64,000 nt of DNA from Schaalia sp. ORNL0103. GTDB taxonomy: Bacteria; Actinomycetota; Actinomycetes; Actinomycetales; Actinomycetaceae. The DNA lies in the NCBI RefSeq assembly GCF_019429565.1, contig NZ_JAHXSA010000001.1:1364001-1428000 (forward strand), in the 5' to 3' direction. Below are positions 53,625 through 62,745 of the stretch, piece after piece; the stretch's first letter is position 1, and each line of letters starts with the position of its first letter. The notes below the pieces were generated by a model. That model did not search any database. It was not told the DNA's origin and was given only the letters and a program-made list of their open reading frames with translations. A program made the translations under genes and the position numbers.

Positions 53625-54964
53625 GCGTTACCGTTCCCTTCGCCGGTCGTCTCCGTCGCGGACGAGGCCTGGGCCTCCTCAGCACTGCTCGGTGCGGTCA
53701 CGCTATCCTGCACGGGGGCCGACTCCGCCTGTCGCGGGGTACGAAGCTTGTTGCGCTTGCGCGACGACAGGTAGAGGAAGGGACCCTCGAGGAACCCCTT
53801 GATCTCGGACTTAGTGAGCGAGCCGGGCACGTCCTCGTCGGTGCCGGCAACGCGAGCGCCACCGGGCTTGACACGATTGAGGACTCCGGGCACACGGGTC
53901 GCGAGCGTACCGAGCACGGAGGGCTTGGCGATAATCGCCTTCGTCAAAAGGGCCGCCATGCCGGAGCCGTTGCCGCGGATCTGCTTGTCCAGGCCGGCCT
54001 CGTCGACGCGGTGACGGTGATGCACGAGGGCGTCGGGCGTGTGGATGATGACATCGCCCGTGGCCAGGATGCGCGAGAACATGTCGAGGTCCTCGCCGCC
54101 GCGCGTCGAAGTGCCGGCGCCCAGCGCCGGATCGAAGGGACCGACCTCCATGAGGACGTCGCGACGCATGGCCATGCACACGCCTGCACCCACGCGGGCC
54201 GTCGTGATCGGGAACAGCGGGCCACCGTCACCCTTCTCGCCCAGGACCTCCAGGCCCTCGGGGATATCGCCGACGCACCACACGCGCGGGGACATGTCCT
54301 TGGGGAAGCCGCCGCGCGACTCAAACCACCGCTGGGGCGCGTAGCGCTGCTCGAGGGGCAGCGCGATGCCCGTCGTCGCGGCAACGTACGGCGAGGCCGT
54401 GAACGGGTCGATCATGGCGGTCAGCCAGTGCGGGTCGACAATCGCGTCATCGTCCGTGAAGACAATGACCTCGCCGCGAGCAGCCAGCACGCCGCGGTTG
54501 CGGGCGCGAGACAGACCCGGACGGGACGCAGAGACGATACTCAGGCGCGTATCGTCGATACCCGCGAGCTTCTCCCGAGTCAGGCCCGTGTGCGGAGCGT
54601 TATCCACCACGACGAGCGTGAAACGCTGGTGATCCTGAGCCAGGATGGCGCGCACAGCATCCTCGAGCATGTCGCACGAGCCGACCGTGCACATGACGAC
54701 GGTCGCGTCCACATCAGCGCCAGCGCCCTCTTCCCAGCCGCGCGCGGGGGCCGGTTCGACCTCGAGCACGCGAGGATCGGTCTCCGGATGGTCCGTGCCC
54801 TCGATCTCGACGAACGCCGAGTTACGGCCGTTGTCGCGTACGAGCACGAGCGCTCGCGGATCCGAGGGGTCACCCGAAATCAGCTGGGAGACGCGCGCGG
54901 TGCGGTCAACGTGCCAGATGGAGGCGGCCTTGTCGTCGGCCACGATGGTTTCCTCGGCGCTCAC
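53621..54964 (-). CDS. GT2-family glycosyltransferase
   Basis: A 447-residue protein with a GT-A core from about residue 86: VVMCTVGSCDMLEDAVRAIL, ARNRGVLAARGEVIVFTDDD (the DxD motif) and RGGEDLDMFSRIL, which acts as the catalytic ED region. The first ~85 residues are an extra domain of unknown role and the C-terminal 60 residues are Ser/Thr/Glu rich. It transfers an unknown sugar in the polymer pathway. It is overlapped by 4 bp on both sides (Wzz-like before, Wzy after). Confidence 0.9.
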   Translation of the reverse strand: MSAEETIVADDKAASIWHVDRTARVSQLISGDPSDPRALVLVRDNGRNSAFVEIEGTDHPETDPRVLEVEPAPARGWEEGAGADVDATVVMCTVGSCDMLEDAVRAILAQDHQRFTLVVVDNAPHTGLTREKLAGIDDTRLSIVSASRPGLSRARNRGVLAARGEVIVFTDDDAIVDPHWLTAMIDPFTASPYVAATTGIALPLEQRYAPQRWFESRGGFPKDMSPRVWCVGDIPEGLEVLGEKGDGGPLFPITTARVGAGVCMAMRRDVLMEVGPFDPALGAGTSTRGGEDLDMFSRILATGDVIIHTPDALVHHRHRVDEAGLDKQIRGNGSGMAALLTKAIIAKPSVLGTLATRVPGVLNRVKPGGARVAGTDEDVPGSLTKSEIKGFLEGPFLYLSSRKRNKLRTPRQAESAPVQDSVTAPSSAEEAQASSATETTGEGNGNA

Positions 54965-56340
54965 TTCTTGCCCTTCTTCGAGGAAGTCTTGGCCTCCGCC
55001 TTCTTGGAGTCAGCCTTCTTGGAGTCGGCCTTCTTCTCTTCGGCCTTCTCGTCCTGCTCAGCCTGCGCCGCATCAGCGGACTGGGCCTGCGCCTCGTCCG
55101 TGGGGACGATAACCTCGGCCGACTGAGCGGGAGCGGTCGGAGCGGAGGCGGGCGCGGCCACCTGGTCGCCCAGGTAGATCATGCCGTTCACCTCGCGGTT
55201 GATGATCGCCAGCTCATCGAGCAGGTGGTGCAGCTTCTTCAGATCGTGGCCCTTACGCACGGCGACGAGGACGTGACGGGAGGGGCGGACCTCGTCAAGG
55301 AGCGAGGCGAGGGGCTGGTTGATGTCGATGAGGCGCGGCGCGGGCACGCGGGTCTCAGCCAGCGAGGCGGACAGGACGCGGTGCAGATCGCGGGCCTGCG
55401 GATCGGACGCGTCGACGATCAGGTCAACCCAGTGGTCGCGATCGATCGCCATCGCAAGCATGCGGGTGGGGGCGAGCCACGGCTCGGGGGAGCCCTCCTC
55501 GGCGCTCCACACGGGCAGCGCCGTCAGGTCGGCGAGCTGCGTGGGCGAGATCAGGGAGCGCGAGCGGGTCTCACGGATGAGGACCAGGACCAGGCCGGCG
55601 AAGACGCCGACAACGGTCGAGATCAGGATCAGGCGCGCCTTCGAGGGCGAGACCTCGTCGCTCGAGGCCGCGGCCGGGGTGATGACGCGGCCGGCGGTGG
55701 CGTGGTAAGGGGCGAGCTGCTCGGCATCCTTCGCGAGCTTGGTCAGCTCCGTGCGGATCTCGGAGGCGCGCGGGTTTTCCTTCGTGTTGCCGTCCTCGTC
55801 GGTCAGAGGCTGGAGGGAGGCAAGTTCGGTCTCGAGGGCCTGGATCTGCTCGTTGATGCCGGCTGCCATCTCGTCGGCGCGCTGCTCGACGAGAGCGGTG
55901 CGTTCGGTCAGGTAGGCGTTGGCGATCGCGTCGGCGGCATCAACGGCCTGCTGGCGAGTGGGCGCCACGTACTCGATCTTGACGATCGTGCCGTTCGTGT
56001 CGCCGGAAACCTCCACGTTGGAGCGAAGCTCCTCGGCGGTGACACCATTGCCAAGGCGGGCAGCCGCGACATCGAGGACGGCGGCAGACTTCGCAATGCC
56101 CTGCTCGGTCACCATATCCGTCGTATTCGACAGGGAGGCACGCACGGCGGGAGCCGGGGTAATCGACGGAGACGTCACGGTCATCGACACAGCCGCCGAG
56201 TGCGACACGGGGATACCAACGGCGACTGCAACACCTACGACCAGGCCGGCCACGGTCCCCGCAACGATCGAGGTCCAGCGCCGTGCCAGCGCGTGACGAA
56301 GGATCTGCTGGCCGCCCATGGGCGGAGGGGTCAGGATCAT
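54961..56340 (-). CDS. Wzz/chain-length determinant-like membrane protein
   Basis: A 459-residue protein. A first transmembrane helix (SIVAGTVAGLVVGVAVAVGI) is followed by a periplasmic-side coiled-coil domain (~60-240) and a second helix (LILISTVVGVFAGLVLVLIR). A cytoplasmic part then resembles a degenerate tyrosine-kinase-like or Rossmann fold without a Walker A motif, and a Lys/Ala/Ser tail (KKADSKKADSKKAEAK) closes it. This is the layout of polysaccharide co-polymerases that set chain length. The start is ATG 56340, overlapping the previous stop by 4 bp. Confidence 0.85.
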   Translation of the reverse strand: MILTPPPMGGQQILRHALARRWTSIVAGTVAGLVVGVAVAVGIPVSHSAAVSMTVTSPSITPAPAVRASLSNTTDMVTEQGIAKSAAVLDVAAARLGNGVTAEELRSNVEVSGDTNGTIVKIEYVAPTRQQAVDAADAIANAYLTERTALVEQRADEMAAGINEQIQALETELASLQPLTDEDGNTKENPRASEIRTELTKLAKDAEQLAPYHATAGRVITPAAASSDEVSPSKARLILISTVVGVFAGLVLVLIRETRSRSLISPTQLADLTALPVWSAEEGSPEPWLAPTRMLAMAIDRDHWVDLIVDASDPQARDLHRVLSASLAETRVPAPRLIDINQPLASLLDEVRPSRHVLVAVRKGHDLKKLHHLLDELAIINREVNGMIYLGDQVAAPASAPTAPAQSAEVIVPTDEAQAQSADAAQAEQDEKAEEKKADSKKADSKKAEAKTSSKKGKK

Positions 56341-57245
56341 GACTGTTCTCCTTGGAGGTGAGAGCGCACCCACGCGGCGCGCGCATTGAGCCGGCGCTCA
56401 AGAGCGCGGCGAGACGATGCGGGTCGAGAAGCGACCCCCTGAGTGTAGACCTGCACGAAGCGGTCGAGCTCACGCTCGGCCTCGTCGCGAGGAAGCGAAA
56501 CGAGCGAGACCAGGCGCGGCAGCTCCTGGCCCGTCAGAGACATCGAAAGCTCAGCGAAGGCCTGGGCCTGCTCGGGATTCTTCCACGAATCCGAGCGCCA
56601 CGAGGCGTTTCCGGTGACCTGGCCCGGGTGGATGCGGTACAGCAGACCCCAGGGCGCGATGCGGCGGATGCGACCGCCCGCGGACGCCACGCGCATCCAC
56701 AGGTCGTAGTCCTCGGCGGGAACGCTGCGGTAGCCGCCGACGCGATCCATGATCTCGCGGGTGGCGAGCATGGTCGGGTGGCACACGGGGTTGGTGAGCA
56801 GCAGGTGCCAGCCCATGTCCTCGGGCGTGATCTCGTAGGGCATGCGGGGCACCGGGCGGGAGCCGCGCAGCTCGATCATCTGCGTGAAGACCATGTCGTC
56901 GCCGCGCTCGATTGCGCGCATCGTGCGCTTGAAGCGGCCTTTGAGGGACACATCGTCAGCGTCCATGCGCCCCACGAGGCGCGAGTCGGTGCGCTCCATG
57001 AGCTGGGTGAGGACGCGGGAGACGCCGCCCTCGCCCGGGGTGATGTCCTCGATGCGCAGGCGAGGATCGACCACTCCCCCACGCGACGCGCCGCGGATCG
57101 CCTCGCCGACCGTCGAATCAGACGACGAGTCGTTGCCGACGACCAGCTCGGCGTCACTCGGCATGGCCGCCAGCGTCGAGGCCACGGCACGCGTGATCGT
57201 GCCCGCCGCGTTACGCGCGGGCAGCAGGACGGACAGCTCAGGCAC
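56337..57245 (-). CDS. GT2-family glycosyltransferase
   Basis: A 302-residue GT-A enzyme. It starts VPELSVLLPARNAAGTITRA, with SRLVGRMDADDVSLKGRF as DxD and PAEDYDLWMRVAS as the ED motif. The GTG at 57245 is chosen because homology begins there and GGGGGAG lies upstream; it overlaps the previous gene by 8 bp. Substrate unknown. It belongs to the same overlapping run as its neighbours. Confidence 0.92.
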   Translation of the reverse strand: MPELSVLLPARNAAGTITRAVASTLAAMPSDAELVVGNDSSSDSTVGEAIRGASRGGVVDPRLRIEDITPGEGGVSRVLTQLMERTDSRLVGRMDADDVSLKGRFKRTMRAIERGDDMVFTQMIELRGSRPVPRMPYEITPEDMGWHLLLTNPVCHPTMLATREIMDRVGGYRSVPAEDYDLWMRVASAGGRIRRIAPWGLLYRIHPGQVTGNASWRSDSWKNPEQAQAFAELSMSLTGQELPRLVSLVSLPRDEAERELDRFVQVYTQGVASRPASSRRALERRLNARAAWVRSHLQGEQS

Positions 57246-58032
57246 GGGACTCCCCCTGCGTGGCTGCCTCCTTGGCGGCCTGCTTGGCGGCCGCGTCCAG
57301 GGCGCGCAGGTCGCGGAAGCGGCGACGCAGCGAAATCGAGGAATGCGCAACCGCAATAACGGCGAGGAACGTGTAGAGCACCATGAAAGGAACGCCGAAG
57401 CCCCACGCCGCGAAGGACCAGCACAGCACGCCCGGGTCGGTGGGCAGCAGCACGAAGGAACGCAGGTTCCCGCCGCGCGTCTGCTTGCGGCCCGCCGCGC
57501 GCACGAACTGCTCGGCGAGGATCTGGCTCATAAACTGGCCCGACGTCACCCATCCGTAGACAAGCGCGACGATAGCCAGCCACCACGACTCGGGACGGTA
57601 GACCATAACCGCGGCGGCGGTGCAGAAGTGGATCGCGGGGGAACGGAACGCATCGGCGACATGATCCACCCACTCGCCCGTCTTCGAGGACGCACCCGTA
57701 ACGCGCGAAACCTGGCCGTCCGCGGAGTCGAACATGAAGCCAACCGCGAGAGCCGTGCCCACGATGAGGCCCGTCCACCAGGCCGGTTCAAGCGCGACGA
57801 GGACGATGAGGCCCAGCGTCGAGAAGCACACGGAGATGAAACTGACGAAGTTCGGGGTCCAGCCAAAGGCCGCACAGGCGGCCGCGACGATGCGCGCAGC
57901 GCCGCGGTTCACCCAGCGCATGTACGCGGGAACGCCCGCGCCCGGCTTCTGCGCGGCAGCGAGCGCGGAGCGGTAAGCGCTAAAACGCGTCCCCCACGAG
58001 GAACCCGGCTCGAGCACGACGGGCAGGCTCAC
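57238..58032 (-). CDS. CDP-alcohol phosphatidyltransferase family protein
   Basis: A 264-residue membrane protein with the CDP-alcohol motif D102-x2-D105-G-x2-S-R-x8-G-x3-D123-x3-D127 (DSADGQVSRVTG, then TGEWVDHVAD). The usual A-R is S-R here. About six hydrophobic helices follow. Normally these enzymes make phospholipids, but its neighbour is a cytidylyltransferase and both sit in a polysaccharide operon. Transfer of an alcohol phosphate to a glycan or lipid carrier is a reasonable inference. Confidence 0.88.
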   Translation of the reverse strand: MSLPVVLEPGSSWGTRFSAYRSALAAAQKPGAGVPAYMRWVNRGAARIVAAACAAFGWTPNFVSFISVCFSTLGLIVLVALEPAWWTGLIVGTALAVGFMFDSADGQVSRVTGASSKTGEWVDHVADAFRSPAIHFCTAAAVMVYRPESWWLAIVALVYGWVTSGQFMSQILAEQFVRAAGRKQTRGGNLRSFVLLPTDPGVLCWSFAAWGFGVPFMVLYTFLAVIAVAHSSISLRRRFRDLRALDAAAKQAAKEAATQGESRA

Positions 58033-58523
58033 TGCGCCTCCCCTTCCGCCTTTTCCGCGTCCTGCGCCGGGGCCTCGTCAGAGAAGTCCTCGGGCGCAAT
58101 GAAACGGCGCAGCTTCGTCGACGACGTCGACGGCGTGTACGGCAGGTAAACGACGCGCGCGCCAACCTCGGCCATCTCGGCCTCGAGCGCGGCGCCCTTC
58201 GGAGTGTCCTTCCAGTCGTCACCCTTGAAGAGGACGTCGAAAGGCTGGAGACGCCACGCGAGGCGCTTGTCCTGGTCCAGGTCGACGACAACCGCATCCA
58301 CGAAACGCAGCGACGACACGAGGTCACAGCGCTCCTTGAGGGGGATAACCGGGGCGCGGCCCTTCATACGGATGAGGGCCTCGTCCGAGGTCACGCCGAC
58401 GACGAGGCGATCGCAGCGCTCACGCGCGGCGCGCAGGATGTTGAGGTGTCCCTGGTGGAACATGTCAAAACCCCCGGGCACGTAGCCGGTGATGGGGGTG
58501 CGTTGCTGAGTCGTTTCGTCCAC
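58029..58523 (-). CDS. Cytidylyltransferase (TagD-like)
   Basis: A 164-residue nucleotidyltransferase. GGFDMFHQGHLNILRAARER carries the HxGH site (H23, H26), followed by VVVGVTSDEALIRMKGR and the terminal STSSTKLRRFI with the ISSTxL-like motif. Its best-known relatives make CDP-glycerol or CDP-ribitol. It is first of the overlapping run and its stop overlaps the CDP-alcohol transferase start by 4 bp. The pair would make and use a CDP-alcohol for the polymer. The promoter lies in 58524-58793. Confidence 0.9.
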   Translation of the reverse strand: MDETTQQRTPITGYVPGGFDMFHQGHLNILRAARERCDRLVVGVTSDEALIRMKGRAPVIPLKERCDLVSSLRFVDAVVVDLDQDKRLAWRLQPFDVLFKGDDWKDTPKGAALEAEMAEVGARVVYLPYTPSTSSTKLRRFIAPEDFSDEAPAQDAEKAEGEAQ

Positions 58524-58793
58524 GTAACAAGTGTGCCATTTATCAGGCGGTCAATGCGACACTTACCCACTAAATGACCGAAAGATCACGTCTTAGCGTT
58601 CCCCACCAAGTGACAAGACACCCCACACAGGGGCGTCATATCGCGCAAATATGACCAGATGGCCGCACGTCACCTTGTTACAGGGGGCGACACGCCAGCC
58701 GAGTGTCACGCGGCCTTCGCGCCGTTCGGGCGGTCAGGCTCGGCGCGCGCGCAGGCCGCGCCCCGGCCTCGTAACTGCCTCCGCGAGGGGACC

Positions 58794-59648
58794 TCAGCGC
58801 GAGAAGACGACCGTTCGGTTGCCATTCATGAGGACGCGGCGCTCCGCGTGGAAGCGGACGGCCTGTGCGAGGACGCGGCGCTCCACGTCCTGGCCGAGCG
58901 CCACCATGTCGGGCGTGGAGTCGGCGTGGGAAACGCGGGTGACATCCTGCTCGATGATCGGGCCCTCGTCGAGGTCGGCGGTCACGTAGTGGGCGGTCGC
59001 GCCGATCAGCTTGACGCCGCGATCGTGGGCCTGCGCGTAGGGGCGCGCACCCTTGAAGGAGGGCAGGAAGGAGTGGTGGATGTTGATGACGCGGCCCTGC
59101 ATGGCGCGGCAGACCTCGTCGGAGAGGATCTGCATGTAGCGCGCCAGGACGACGAGCTCGACGTTTTCGGAGGCGATGAGGTCAAGGAGCTGGCGTTCCG
59201 CCTGGGCCTTCGTGTCCTTCGTGACGGGGATGTTGAGGAAGGGGACGCCGTAGAACTGGGCGACGGGCGCCAGGTCCGGGTGGTTGCCGACGACTGCGAT
59301 CACGTCGATGGGCAGACCCTGCGTCTGCTGGCGGTACAGGAGATCGGTGAGGCAGTGGCCTTCACGGGAGACCATGATGATGGTGCGCAGCTTGCGGCCC
59401 AAGTCATCGACGCGGTAGGTGGCGCCGAATTCTTCGGCGACGCGAGCCAGGCCCTCGTCGATCGGGGCGCGGCCCTTCGGGGAGTCGACCTCGACGCGCA
59501 TGAAGAAGGTACCCGTATCGGAGTCGCCGAACTGCTGAGACTGGATGACGTTGCCGCCGGACTCGCCGATCACGCCGGTCACGGCGTGCACGATCCCGGG
59601 GCGGTCCGGGCAGGACAGGGTCACAACAAGCTGCGCGTTTTCAGTCAT
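58794..59648 (-). CDS. purU: Formyltetrahydrofolate deformylase
   Basis: A 284-residue PurU. The N-terminal ACT domain (VVTLSCPDRPGIVHAVTGVI) is followed by the formyl-transferase fold with VVGNHPDLAPVAQFYGVPFL, INIHHSFLPSFKGARPYAQA and LIGATAHYVTADLDEGPII. It frees formate and THF from 10-formyl-THF, which links functionally to glyA-folD in this window. I chose ATG 59648. The frame extends to 59714 without homology. Confidence 0.96.
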   Translation of the reverse strand: MTENAQLVVTLSCPDRPGIVHAVTGVIGESGGNVIQSQQFGDSDTGTFFMRVEVDSPKGRAPIDEGLARVAEEFGATYRVDDLGRKLRTIIMVSREGHCLTDLLYRQQTQGLPIDVIAVVGNHPDLAPVAQFYGVPFLNIPVTKDTKAQAERQLLDLIASENVELVVLARYMQILSDEVCRAMQGRVINIHHSFLPSFKGARPYAQAHDRGVKLIGATAHYVTADLDEGPIIEQDVTRVSHADSTPDMVALGQDVERRVLAQAVRFHAERRVLMNGNRTVVFSR

Positions 59649-60145
59649 GCGTTCCAGTCTAACGAGGTTCATACCCACGAACGAGGCAGGGGCAGGGTTT
59701 GCGGGAGATGCCACGGGGTTGCGGGGTGGGGTCGTTGCTGGGCGGGGTTGCGTTGTTGCGTTGTTGCGGTCGGGGTTGTCGCCTGGACAGGCACCGCCAC
59801 GGTTTCACACGCGTTTCACGCTCGCAGCCCACGCGCATCGGCTCGTATGGGTATCTCGGCCCGATGGATGGCGGCATTAACCCCATAATGCGCACGTTAA
59901 CCCCATAGGTGGCAGCCTGGGCGCGCCGCCAGCATTGCCACCAAGCGGGTTAACGCTCCACCTAGCGGGCCCACGGCGCCACCCATCGGACCCTGCGGCC
60001 ACACTCCACGGTGTTGAACTGCGACGCCAGGAACCCGCGTGCGCGTTCGTTTGACAGCCACGTTGCCTTAGCATTCATCGCGGGATCAATAATCTGGACA
60101 GGCTGCTACGATGCGAGGCAGTGAACCCGGAGCAAAGGAGCCAGC
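59649..60145. other. Noncoding gap with GT-rich run and TTAACCCCATA words
   Basis: Positions 59700-59780 are a G/T-rich low-complexity stretch (repeats of GGGGTTGC, GTTGCG). Positions 59870-59990 carry GCATTAACCCCATAATGC, CGTTAACCCCATAGG, GGTTAACGC and CCACCTAGCGGG. I see no gene. Confidence 0.55.
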
Positions 60146-61687
60146 ATGGTCCCCGCCGACGATGAGCACAAGAGCGCTAACGAGGCAGAGAAGAACACCT
60201 CGACGCAAAGGAACTTCGTCGAGAAACTGAAGTTCTGGAAGCGCCGCGACGAGGACGAACACGAACCCGCACGCCTCAAAACCTTACCGAAATGCCTCAT
60301 GCATTGGACGACCCCGGTATGGATCGCAGCGGCAGGCTTCTTGATCGCTCTAGCGTTCGCAGTAAATTGGCGCGGAGAATCTCACTGGCCCACGGCCGAA
60401 GCAATGAAGCTCTGCGCAACAATCGCGGGGGCAGGCTTCGCATTCTCAGCTTGGCAGCAGCGAAGCCACGACAACGTGGTCAACGCAAAGCAAGCACAAG
60501 CAACAGCAAAGCAAGCACAAGCAACAGCAGAACGCGAAGACTACTGGAAGCGCCGCGAACATATTTACCAGCTCCTCGGATCGGAGAATCCTGGCCTACG
60601 GCTCAGCGCAGTTGCACTGCTAGCAGAACTGGCAGATTCAGCAGCCCATAGCACCCTACTAAACGAGACTGAAAAACAACAGCTACAGCGCCACATCATC
60701 GACACGCTATGCCTCCAAGTCCGCCACGAGGGACTCGCACACGAAACCGAGGGCAGCCTTGAGGAACACGCTTCCATACAAGAGAATATATTTAATCAGC
60801 TAGTCAAACGCATTTATAACCGTGAACTACACTCCCCGCAAGCTGACTGGCGAGCATATGATATCGACCTATCGCACACCATCTTTCACTTCCCAATCAC
60901 GCTTACCAATCTTGAAGTTAAGCAAAACTTCGACATATCACACTCAAGATTCCTCGAATCATTCACCATTAGAGAATCAAGGCTATTTAACCTGAAGTGG
61001 CCACACTCCACATTTGAAAGTTCAGTACAGATAACAGGTAGCGAGCTATACATTGATCAATTCCCATTGGAAATAAGAGATGGAAAATTTGAAACAACAG
61101 TACTGAATACACACCAAACAAATCCAATCCTACTCACCCTCACCACACCGAAGGATGATTTCAACGCTACGAATATAATGCGATTTACAGACAACTGCAA
61201 ATTCCCAAAGGGACTCCACATTCAAACAAATGGAAGTTTTGGTCATCAGTCATCAGAAGATATCGAATTTACAAACTCCTCCTTCCAGAGCATTAGCATC
61301 TGCGGACGCAACTTCAACGCAATCATTCATTTTTCACATTGTAAATTTTTTGAGACAACTCATATTCACGACATTGACTATCAACTCGGATCCGCTTTCA
61401 GTATAAACCAAAAAGAAGTTGGCGTATACCTCTCCAAGATATCCGAAGGCCGCTCTACAGTAGTTGACTGGGAAGACGCCTTTCCAGCTTATCCCTATGA
61501 TCAAACAGCAGGGATCAGCTTCTACTCCTGCAATTTCAGCACCGTCGAACCCAACAACATGATCCTCGCTCATGACATCCAAGCCTTTCACGAAATGTAC
61601 CATTGCTTCGACAACCCCCTTATCACATTCGAAGACAACACTACGGACAATGGAGAGCGTGTTGAACTATCCATCAAATACGAATAA
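60146..61687 (+). CDS. Membrane protein with AT-rich beta-solenoid-like C-terminus
   Basis: A 513-residue protein. Two hydrophobic helices (about residues 57-74 and 85-103) follow a charged N-terminus. A short coiled segment contains an exact repeat (KQAQATAKQAQATAERE, a 21-bp duplication at about 60490-60535). Residues ~200-500 are short strands with recurring ISHSRFLESF / FTNSSFQSIS / IHFSHCKFFE phrases, spaced ~20-25 residues, suggesting a pentapeptide- or beta-helix-like solenoid. From about 60780 on the coding sequence is visibly richer in A+T than the rest of the window, a sign of transfer. I do not recognise a family. Confidence 0.75.
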   Translation: MVPADDEHKSANEAEKNTSTQRNFVEKLKFWKRRDEDEHEPARLKTLPKCLMHWTTPVWIAAAGFLIALAFAVNWRGESHWPTAEAMKLCATIAGAGFAFSAWQQRSHDNVVNAKQAQATAKQAQATAEREDYWKRREHIYQLLGSENPGLRLSAVALLAELADSAAHSTLLNETEKQQLQRHIIDTLCLQVRHEGLAHETEGSLEEHASIQENIFNQLVKRIYNRELHSPQADWRAYDIDLSHTIFHFPITLTNLEVKQNFDISHSRFLESFTIRESRLFNLKWPHSTFESSVQITGSELYIDQFPLEIRDGKFETTVLNTHQTNPILLTLTTPKDDFNATNIMRFTDNCKFPKGLHIQTNGSFGHQSSEDIEFTNSSFQSISICGRNFNAIIHFSHCKFFETTHIHDIDYQLGSAFSINQKEVGVYLSKISEGRSTVVDWEDAFPAYPYDQTAGISFYSCNFSTVEPNNMILAHDIQAFHEMYHCFDNPLITFEDNTTDNGERVELSIKYE

Positions 61688-61770
61688 CCAAATTACATAA
61701 CAAGCCACAATACGCAGCACTAACAGACCACACATCCGCTTCACAAGAATTCACCACCCGGCACTACTCA

Positions 61771-62295
61771 TTGCAGCCAATTAATACGCAGATTCAAATC
61801 ACCTCCTTTGAAGACCGCGAGTGCATCACCAGGGCGTGTGAGCACGCCCGCGCGTTCATGCAGACGAATGGGAATGCTACACAGTGGCCTGAAGGGTACC
61901 CGGGCCGGATTGATGCTGAGGAAGACATCGCGCACGGACACTGCTTTCTCGTGACCACTGAAGCCGGGCCACTCGCAGTCTTTTCCGTTGCTCCGGGCCC
62001 GGACGAAACCTACGCAGAGATCGACGGTGCTTGGCATTCCAATGCCGACTACTACGTGATTCACCGTGTGGCGGCGGTGCGCGGGCACGGCGTTGCTCGG
62101 GCGATCTTCACGTTCGCGGCCGAGCACGTGGACTACCTGCGCTGCGACACTCACGAAGACAACGGCCCTATGCGGCACGCGCTTGAGTCCTTCGGATTCC
62201 ACGAGTGCGGCACCATCACGGTTGCCAACGGCACGGAGCGCATCGCCTATGACTGGATCAAAGAGCCACTAGACGACAGCACCTCACGGTCGTAA
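61771..62295 (+). CDS. GNAT-family N-acetyltransferase
   Basis: A 174-residue acetyltransferase. ITSFEDRECITRACEHARAF starts the fold; HRVAAVRGHGVARAIFTFAA carries the acetyl-CoA-binding V-x-x-x-R-G-x-G region (slightly variant); LRCDTHEDNGPMRHALESFG and FHECGTI end it. The substrate is unknown. The TTG at 61771 is used because it is the first start in frame with homology, but no strong ribosome site is visible, so the start is uncertain. Confidence 0.88.
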   Translation: MQPINTQIQITSFEDRECITRACEHARAFMQTNGNATQWPEGYPGRIDAEEDIAHGHCFLVTTEAGPLAVFSVAPGPDETYAEIDGAWHSNADYYVIHRVAAVRGHGVARAIFTFAAEHVDYLRCDTHEDNGPMRHALESFGFHECGTITVANGTERIAYDWIKEPLDDSTSRS

Positions 62296-62466
62296 CGCCC
62301 AGCCAGCCGCAGATGAGTCCCACACTTTCGCATGCAATTCCCCGCCGACACAGATTGACGACACCTCAAAAACCGTATGATTCCAACGGCTAGGTTTCAA
62401 ATTCTGAAATGCTGTCGTGGGAATTGCATGCGACTTTTGTGGAGCTACACCCGTTATGGAGCACTA

Positions 62467-62525
62467 CACCCGATCAGTGGGCATTGCACCCGATCAGAAC
62501 GGGTGCAATGCCCACTGATCGGGTG
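62467..62525. repeat. Perfect 25-bp inverted repeat
   Basis: Arms 62467-62491 and 62501-62525 are exact reverse complements (first arm begins CACCCGATCAGTGG) around GATCAGAAC. A partial third copy (CTACACCCG) precedes it at about 62447. Confidence 0.9.
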
Positions 62526-62684
62526 CACGCCCCCATCGACAACAAGCGACAGCGCGGATACACGTCAGGGGCAGCTCGGCCCCCACCAACAGATCCGGCA
62601 CGACGCCCCATTTCACTGACCTGTGGCCGCTCACATGGTCCTCACCGACGCGTAGTAGGCAACAGGCCGCAATGACGCTTGTTT

Positions 62685-62745
62685 CTAAGTGGTGTTACAC
62701 CACTTAGGGGGCATTACACCAGCTCGGAGATGGTGTAATGCCCCC
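62685..62745. repeat. Two adjoining palindromes
   Basis: CTAAGTGGTG / CACCACTTAG (62685-62707) abuts GGGGGCATTACACCA / TGGTGTAATGCCCCC (62707-62745, 9-bp loop). Confidence 0.85.
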
